This document shows positions 57,867 to 64,000 of a stretch of DNA of 64,000 bases, one piece after another; positions within the stretch are counted from its first letter, which is position 1, and every line of letters starts with the position of its first letter. Source of the DNA: Geotrypetes seraphini. Lineage: Eukaryota > Chordata > Amphibia > Gymnophiona > Dermophiidae. The notes below the pieces were generated by a model that had not been told where the DNA came from, searched no databases, and saw only the letters and a list, made by a program, of their open reading frames with translations. A program made the translations under genes and the position numbers. The DNA lies in the NCBI RefSeq assembly GCF_902459505.1, contig NC_047101.1, positions 10,417,168-10,481,167 of the forward strand, given 5' to 3'.

Positions 57867-58096
57867 TCAAAACTGACACATTTCAATCACTAAATTCAAA
57901 ATAAAATCATGGCTTTGCATCCTTTCTATTCCCTCCTTCAAAGCCGCTCCGAAGCCTGCCTGCCCCCCAAGCCCGTCAACTCGTCTTCGAGTCCTAGCAA
58001 CATGAATTGCAGATCTAAAAAGAAATTGGTTTTGTACTAATCCAGTAAGGTCCTCTAGCGTCATCCGCATAGTTGTTTTCAAAGTGTCCAGCCATC
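57867..58096 (-). mobile_element. RTE-clade LINE, C-terminal end (left of the hAT insertion)
   Basis: The minus frame reads KTTMRMTLEDLTGLVQNQFL and RSAIHVARTRRRVDG, the expected tail of the RTE frame that resumes on the far side of the hAT at 62543. Assignment depends on the target duplication that links both halves. Confidence 0.55.
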
Positions 58097-58398
58097 CAAT
58101 GGCGTACCTAGCATATGTGACACCCGGGGCCCATCATTTTTTGACACCCCCCCCCCATCTATACGAAAAACATGGTTTTTAGTAACAAGCCACATGTCAC
58201 ACATGAGTACCTAGGAAAAGGCAGCATCTTACATACTGCAGTGAGCAGTACAACATCAATAAACCCATTGTAAAACTAAGCAAGCCAGAATAGTACAGAT
58301 CAATCCTGCAGTCAATCCTAACAGAAAACCATGTCTTTCGAACACACAGAACACAGAAAACACCTTCGCCTAGTATGGAATATGTAATCACAAACTAA

Positions 58399-58540
58399 CC
58401 CCTCCCCCTTTTACAAAACTGTAGTGTGAATTTTACCCATGGTGGTAACAGCTCTGATGCTCATAGAATTCTGAGCATCAGAGCTGCTACCACCACAGTT
58501 GGCGCTAAAAAACACTCCACAGTTTTGTAAAAGGGGGGGA
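58399..58540. mobile_element. Harbinger-type MITE nested in the hAT element
   Basis: Ends CCCCTCCCCCTTTTACAAAA and TTTTGTAAAAGGGGGGGA, flanked by TAA on both sides (58396-58398 and 58541-58543). A hairpin with arms tctgatgctcatagaattct fills the centre. Confidence 0.75.
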
Positions 58541-58700
58541 TAAAAAAGAAATACATAGACAAAGGTTAAATTGAACCAGTAAGAAGCTGGACTCTGCATA
58601 CAGTGCACCACAGAAACAGTGACACATGTCTCCTAAAGCAATAAATAAATAGAAAATATTTTCTACCTTTGTCTTCTGTGGTTTCTGCTTTCCTCATCTT

Positions 58701-60610
58701 CTTAGAAACATAGAAACATAGAAACATAGAAATTGACGGCAGAAAAGGGCCGCGGCCCATCAAGTCTGCCCATACCAATGACCCACTCCCTGACTTTTAC
58801 TCCCCTAGAGATCCCACGTGGATATCCCATTTTCTCTTAAAATCTGACACGTTGTTGGCCTCAATTACTTGCTGAGGTAGCTCGTTCCAATGATCAACCA
58901 CCCTTTCGGTGAAGAAGTATTTCCTGGCATCACCATGAAATTTCCCTCCCTTGATTTTCAGCGAGTGCCCTCTGGTGACCGAGGGCCCTGTAAGACAGAA
59001 GATATCATCCTTCACCTCTATACGTCCCGTAATATACTTAAAGGTCTCAATCATGTCTCCCCTCTCTCTTCGTTCCTCCAGTGAGTACATCCGCAGTTTT
59101 TTCAGCCTTTCTTCATACGTGAGATCCCTGAGCCCCAAGACCATCTTGGTAGCCGTTCGCTGAACCGACTCAATTCTCAGCACATCTTTCCGGTAGTGTG
59201 GTCTCCAGAATTGAACACAATACTCCAGATGAGGTCTCACCATGGATCTGTACAGCGGCATTATGACTTCAGGTTTTCTGCTGACAAAACCCCTACGGAT
59301 GCAGCCCAACATTTGTCTTGCCTTGGACGAAGCCTTCTCCACTTGATTGGCAGCCTTCATATCATCACTGATGATAACTCCTAGATCACGTTCCACCATG
59401 GTCCTGGTCAAGGTTTCACCATTTAGTGTATAAGTTCTGTGTGGATTTTTTTTCCCTAGGTGCATCACTTTACATTTTTTAGCATTGAAGCTTAATTGCC
59501 AAGTTGACGACCACTGTTCCAGCTGTCGTAGGTCTTGTGTCATATTGTCAGGCACACTGCTTTTACCTACTATGTTGCATAGTTTGGCGTCATCGGCAAA
59601 CAGTGATACTTTTCCTCTGAGCCCTTGAGTCATATCTCCTATGAATAAATTGAATAGAATCGGCCCTAAGACGGAGCCCTGTGGTACTCCACTCGTCACG
59701 GCTGACGTTTTGGAGGGGGTACCGTTTACCATCACCCTTTGAAGTCTACCGCTTAGCCAATCCTTAACCCATGTAGTGAGTGTATCCCCTAATCCCATCA
59801 ATTTTAGTTTGTTCAACAGCCTACGGTGTGGGATGCTATCAAAAGCTTTGCTGAAGTCCAAATATATCACATCCAGGGACTCCCCGGCATCCAGATGACT
59901 AGTCACCCAGTCAAAGAAGTCAATCAGATTTGATTGGCAGGACCTTCCCCTGGTAAATCCGTGTTGGTTTGGATCACGTAGATTTTCTTCGTCTAGAATT
60001 TTGTCGAGTTTCTGTTTGATCAGTGTTTCCATGAGTTTGCACACTATGGATGTGAGACTCACCGGTCTGTAATTTTCTGTTTCTGTTCTGCAGCCTTTTT
60101 TGTGTAGTGGAATTATGTTAGCCATTTTCCAGTCCAGGGGTACTCTTCCCGTGCGCATGGAAAGATTGAAGAGCACTGATAGTGGTTCAGCCAGAACATC
60201 ACACAGCTCTCTGAGCACCCTGGGGTGTAGATTGTCTGGTCCCATGGCTTTGTCTACTTTGAGTCTTGAAAGTTCATAGTAGACGCTACTGGGCGTAAAC
60301 TCGAAATCCTGAAACAGGTCATTTTGGCTGTCTTTTGTCTGTAGTTGTGGACCAGCTCCCGGCGCTTCACAGGTGAATACTGAGCAGAAGTATTCGTTTA
60401 GTAGTTCTGCCTTGGTAGAATCAGATTCTGCAAAGTTTCCGTCTGATTGCCTGAGGCGTTCTATCCCATCTTTGTTTCTCTTCCTGTCGCTAATGTACCT
60501 GAAAAAGGATTTATCCCCTTTTTTAATGTTCCATGCTAGATCTTCTTCTGTTTGGAGCTTAGCCTCTCTGACTGCTTTTTTGACAGCTTGTAACTCTCTT
60601 CCTTCCATCC
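58701..60610 (-). mobile_element. Young CR1 LINE nested in the hAT element
   Basis: The low-coordinate end shows the octamer-like CR1 tail (tagaaaca)n at 58705-58730. It contains one long reverse-transcriptase frame and then stops at about 60610, so the endonuclease part and 5' end are absent. Intact coding sequence makes it one of the youngest LINEs here. Confidence 0.88.
58797..60608 (-). CDS. CR1 reverse transcriptase (ORF2, 5'-truncated)
   Basis: A 603-codon unbroken frame starts MEGRELQAVKKAVREAKLQT. Recognisable RT blocks in order: [66 protein letters not shown], then SLFADDAKL (the catalytic ADD block), ERDLGVIISDD, MVRPHLEYCVQFW and the C-terminal YFFTERVVDHWNELPQQVIE. Full CR1 ORF2 also has an N-terminal APE endonuclease, missing here, so this copy is unlikely to move by itself. 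The first Met is simply the first in the surviving frame. Confidence 0.9.
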   Translation of the reverse strand: MEGRELQAVKKAVREAKLQTEEDLAWNIKKGDKSFFRYISDRKRNKDGIERLRQSDGNFAESDSTKAELLNEYFCSVFTCEAPGAGPQLQTKDSQNDLFQDFEFTPSSVYYELSRLKVDKAMGPDNLHPRVLRELCDVLAEPLSVLFNLSMRTGRVPLDWKMANIIPLHKKGCRTETENYRPVSLTSIVCKLMETLIKQKLDKILDEENLRDPNQHGFTRGRSCQSNLIDFFDWVTSHLDAGESLDVIYLDFSKAFDSIPHRRLLNKLKLMGLGDTLTTWVKDWLSGRLQRVMVNGTPSKTSAVTSGVPQGSVLGPILFNLFIGDMTQGLRGKVSLFADDAKLCNIVGKSSVPDNMTQDLRQLEQWSSTWQLSFNAKKCKVMHLGKKNPHRTYTLNGETLTRTMVERDLGVIISDDMKAANQVEKASSKARQMLGCIRRGFVSRKPEVIMPLYRSMVRPHLEYCVQFWRPHYRKDVLRIESVQRTATKMVLGLRDLTYEERLKKLRMYSLEERRERGDMIETFKYITGRIEVKDDIFCLTGPSVTRGHSLKIKGGKFHGDARKYFFTERVVDHWNELPQQVIEANNVSDFKRKWDIHVGSLGE

Positions 60611-61659
60611 ACTGTCTGCTGTCTCTCTTCCCCTATATGACATCTTCTCTCCTTCTATGCCCCTTCCAGAAACTGTATGCCTCCCCCTTCCATCTCTCCT
60701 TTCACTCCCATTGGTCTGGCATCTCTCTCCTCTCCTTCCTTCTCCCACACCTCTTCTCTGCAATCCCTTTCCTTTTTTTCCCTCATTTTCCTTTTCAATT
60801 TATTTTCTGCATCTGTCTAGATTTCGTTCTTACTATCCTCTCATCAATATCTTTTTTTACTGTCTACCTAAAGCTTGCCACCTCTTTCCCTCACCCCTCC
60901 AGTGTTTCCCTAACTCAATCCTTTTCTCTCCATCATATGCCCTCCTTTTATTTATCCCCTCTTTCCATCATGTACCCTCTTTCTCCAAGCCTTCCATCTA
61001 GTACCTTCTCCTCTCTCTGTCCACTTCCATCCAGCGTCTGCTCCCCTCTTTCTCTCCTCCCATTTCCTTCCTGCATTTGCTCTCTTATCTCTCCCATCTG
61101 CACTTCCATCCAGCATAGGCTCCCCAATACCATCCAATGTCTGCCCTTTCTCTCGCCATCCACCCCTCTTCAATCAGCATCTGCCCCCTTTCTTTCCCCC
61201 AATATCCTTCCCCCTTATGTCTCTCCCCTTTCTCTGTACATCAATTCTATCAGAACCACCCTTCCATAGCACCCTGCCCCATTTCTTTCCCTCCATCACT
61301 CTTCTATTCCAGCAATCCTGCTCCTTTCTCTCCCTTCATGCAGCAAGGTCCCACGATGACTGTAGCTGCCGGCTGCCAGTCCATCCCACTCCAACGTACT
61401 TGCTCTGGAGCAGACTCAGCAGCCTCATGCTGGAAGGTCCCACGATGACTCATCTGCTGGCTCTGCTCCGGAAGAAGTAAGTTACATCGGAGGGGGTGGA
61501 CCCGGCAGACGCAGGGAGTTGTGGCAAAGTCCCACAATGACTGCATCTGCTGGGTCCACCCCCTCTGACGTAACTTACTTCTTCCGGAGAAGAGCCGGCA
61601 GACGAGTCATCGCGGGACCTTCCTGCATCTCAGCGCGGCTGCCGACTCTGCTGCAGAGA

Positions 61660-61695
61660 AAGTAAGTCAGTAAGTAAGTAAGTCAGTAAGTAAGA
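61660..61695. repeat. (AGTA/AGTC)n simple repeat
   Basis: Alternating agtaagt and agtcagt units in the hAT interior. Confidence 0.7.
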
Positions 61696-61832
61696 CCATT
61701 TATTTTTTTTCATCAAAAGGGGACATCTATTAATTGACTGTGTATCCTTTCTTTCATTTCTTTCTTTCTGCACTCAGGCCCAACAATTGTCCCTTTCTAT
61801 TCCCTCCCTCCTTCCTTCCCATGTCCTTAGTG

Positions 61833-62095
61833 CCCCCAGTGCCTCCTTCTCATGTCCTTAGTGCCTCCGTCCTGTGTCCATAGTGACCCCAGTGTCCCAT
61901 CCTGTGTCCATAGTGCCCCCAGTGCCTCCGTCCTGTATCCATAGTGCCCCCAGTGCCTCCATCCCGTGTCCATGGTGCCCCCAGTGCCTCCGTCCCGTGT
62001 CTATGGTGCCCCCAGTGCTTCCTTCCTTTGTCCATAATGCCCCCAGTGCCCCCTTCCCATGTCCTTAGTGCCCCCAGTGCCTCCTTATTCCCCCC
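61833..62095. repeat. ~31-bp minisatellite in the hAT element
   Basis: About eight imperfect units of the form cctccgtcctgtgtccatag tgcccccagtg. Units differ by scattered substitutions and a few length changes. The open frames it creates are compositional. Confidence 0.8.
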
Positions 62096-62542
62096 CCATT
62101 ACCTTCCAGATTTTGTCCACCGCCAAAGCCAACCTGCCTGCCTGCCTACCTATCTCCTTCCCTCCCTGCCGCGCTAAAGCCAGCCAGCTTGCCTGCCTAC
62201 ATCCTGCCCTCCCTGCCGCGGAAAAAAAAAGCGCCTCTCCCCTTCCTTTCCTCCGGTCCGCGCCGCTGCAATCTTACCTCCCCCCGCCAACAAGAAGTCT
62301 TTCCGACGTCAATTCTGACGTCGGAGAGGACGTTCCAGGCTAGCCAATCACTGCCTGGCTGGCCCGGAACGTCCTCTCCGATGTCAGAATTGACATCGGA
62401 AAGACTTCTTGTCGGCTGAGGGAGGTAAGATTGCAGCAGCGCGGGCTGGGGGAAAGGAAGGGCAGGAGGACCCGGACCTGGCCGGCTGTGCACCCCCCCC
62501 AAGCCGTGCACCCGGGCCCCCCCCCTCCTTGGTACGCCACTG

Positions 62543-63535
62543 CAGCCATCTGACTGCAGGTTGCCCTCTTCGCCAGGTTCCTTTGATCTTCCCAAACACG
62601 ATGTCCCTCTCCAGTGGTGTCCCTCTTTGATGGTGCGACCAAAATAAGTCAGTCGTAACATCATCATTTGGGCTTCGAGTGACATAGTCAGTTTGATCTC
62701 TTCCAGAATCGATTTGTTAGTTCTTCTGATGGTCCACGGCACACCTAAAATCTTTATCCAGCACCAAAGCTCAAATAAGTCAACCTTTTTCCTGTCTTGT
62801 TTCTGTAGTGTCCAGCTTTCATCCATAACTGACTACTGAGAAAATGAATGCGTGGACAAGTCTGATCTTCATCTGGAGTGTTACCTCCTTGCCTTTGAAT
62901 ATTTTGTCGAGAGCCTTCATTGAAGAGCGACCAAGTGCTATTCTGCAAAGTATTTTCTCCCTGCTATAGTTGCTTCTTTGTTTACTAAAGAGCCCAGGAG
63001 ATTGAAATCCTTTACAATTTCTATTCTATCACCTTCAAGCTCAAAATCGTCATCATTTTCCATGTTCAGATCATTGTCTTGTTTATGTTCAGTTCTAATC
63101 CCATGTTATGAATTTCGGCTTTCACTTTTCTCAGTAGATACAGCATGTCTTCTTTGCTGCTGGTGATGAACGTTGTATCATCTGCATAGCGCAGGTTGTT
63201 TATATTTCAGCCCCCAACTTTCAATCCAACACTCTCTTCTTCCAAATTTCCTTTTCTGAAGATAGTTTCACTATGCAGGTTGAACAGGTAAGGTAACAAG
63301 ATGCATCCTTGCCTGATGCAACATTTTATTGGAAACCAATCAGTGTTGGTGTATTTGGTTCTCACTGCAGCTTTTTGATTTTCATGTAGGCTCCCTATCA
63401 GTTGAGCTATGTGTTTGGGGATTCCCATTTGCACTAGAGTTATCCATAGTTTATTGTGATCCACATAGTCAAAAGCTTTGCTGTAGTCGATATAGATGAT
63501 TTTGCTCATTACAGTGAGCTAATTAATATTGCAGA
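62543..63535 (-). mobile_element. RTE-clade LINE reverse transcriptase (right of the hAT insertion)
   Basis: The minus strand gives IIYIDYSKAFDYVDHNKLW, MGIPKHIAQLIGSLHENQKA and RQGCILLPYLFNLHSETIFR (63207-63509), then FELWCWIKILGVPWTIRRTN and KSILEEIKLTMSLEAQMMML (62540-62826). This order and the FELWCW...VPWTxRRTN block are typical of RTE/BovB-like elements. Frames are broken in several places. It continues leftwards at 57867-58096. Confidence 0.75.
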
Positions 63536-64000
63536 GAACTAGTTTAATGGGATGCCTTGTAACTGCAATCATAAATTCTTGCTATTAGTCAATTGTTATT
63601 GCACATCAGTGGTTTCCTCATTCCATCCATCCTTTCCCCCAGTTCTAGAGATCTCTTGTGATATCAGTGTTAGGTCAATGTTGGCTATAGAGTTTGGATC
63701 TCAGTACTTGTCTTTTCCAAATCGGAGCTCAAGGCACCTTTCAATTCTGCTACACCAGTTATTTCCATATTCAGGATCAAAGATGTAGCTTAATAGCAAA
63801 GTTAACAAAACCCTGCTAAGTGCAGTAATTTGCAGGTAGTAATACCTTTGTAAGTCTTAGGGTTTATCAGCAACTGAAGGAGTTCAAGTTCAATTTATTT
63901 AATATAAATCTAAGTGTTTTATAACAAAATGTAAAAATAATTGGCAGTGGCAGTGGTAAGAGCAACACGGCAGAAGAGGTCACTGGAGCAGACGTCCGGT
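63536..64000. other. Flank with nothing recognised
   Basis: No exon, RNA gene or bounded repeat was recognised in the last 465 bases; some of it may be further RTE sequence too decayed to read. Confidence 0.4.

Larger units (their letters stand above)
58097..62542. mobile_element. 4.4-kb hAT-type element with perfect 8-bp target duplication
   Basis: The ends CAATGGCGTACC and GGTACGCCACTG are inverted repeats. Identical cagccatc octamers flank the element (58089-58096 and 62543-62550). Inside are a CR1 insertion, a Harbinger MITE, long pyrimidine-rich tracts, two palindromes (about 61480-61625 and 62311-62405) and a minisatellite. I recognised no transposase, so its own part is probably non-autonomous. 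Confidence 0.82.

Noticed and set aside
60373-61269. Long + strand open frame of 298 codons
   Set aside because: It is the antisense of the CR1 RT start joined to pyrimidine-rich hAT sequence; composition is Ser/Pro/Leu with no domain.
61874-62177. Repeat-rich protein-like frames (PPVPPS repeats)
   Set aside because: They are the translation of a ~31-bp minisatellite and its reverse, not a gene.

Overview
This is vertebrate nuclear DNA. It carries part of the block known in human 5q31 as TCF7 – SKP1 – PPP2CA, in the same order and orientation: TCF7 on the + strand (last two coding exons only), SKP1 on the – strand (complete, 163 codons) and PPP2CA on the – strand (complete, 309 codons). Coding exons join with consensus GT/AG splice sites into unbroken frames, and the SKP1 and PPP2CA proteins read like their mammalian orthologues. 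The dispersed repeats (CR1, L2, L1 and RTE LINEs, a tRNA-headed CORE-SINE, many palindromic hAT and PIF/Harbinger MITEs, mariner, a probable Penelope-like tail) suit a repeat-rich amphibian or reptile. I favour an amphibian, possibly a caecilian, but that is inference from repeat flavour, not proof.

Layout. 1-10.1 kb: TCF7 3' end, with exons at 1615-1687 and 9165-9492 separated by an intron full of MITEs. 10.1-16.4 kb: TCF7 3' flank, with a three-deep transposon nest at 10.07-11.62 kb and a Tigger-like MITE at 16.0-16.4 kb. 16.4-30.3 kb: SKP1, read leftwards from a CpG-rich promoter near 30.2-30.4 kb. Its last intron (17.2-22.6 kb) holds piled-up CR1, L1, hAT and Penelope-like insertions. 30.3-42.7 kb: intergenic, repeats only. 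42.7-57.4 kb: PPP2CA, seven coding exons read leftwards from a CpG-rich promoter. Intron 1 (47.3-57.1 kb) holds a mariner, a CORE-SINE, foldback elements, L2 and CR1 LINEs, and a young 227-bp tandem array just inside exon 1. 57.4-64.0 kb: upstream flank, where an RTE LINE is split by a 4.4-kb hAT element that itself carries an almost intact CR1 reverse transcriptase (603 codons) and a Harbinger-type MITE.

Function. The three host genes are neighbours by ancient synteny rather than one pathway. TCF7 is a Wnt-responsive HMG transcription factor, SKP1 an SCF ubiquitin-ligase adaptor and PPP2CA the PP2A catalytic subunit. SKP1 and PPP2CA promoters each contain a perfect CRE (TGACGTCA). The tandem array in PPP2CA intron 1 carries four more copies of that octamer, which is the most testable regulatory observation here. 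I found no CRISPR array, canonical tRNA or rRNA gene, retroviral remnant or clearly novel gene system.
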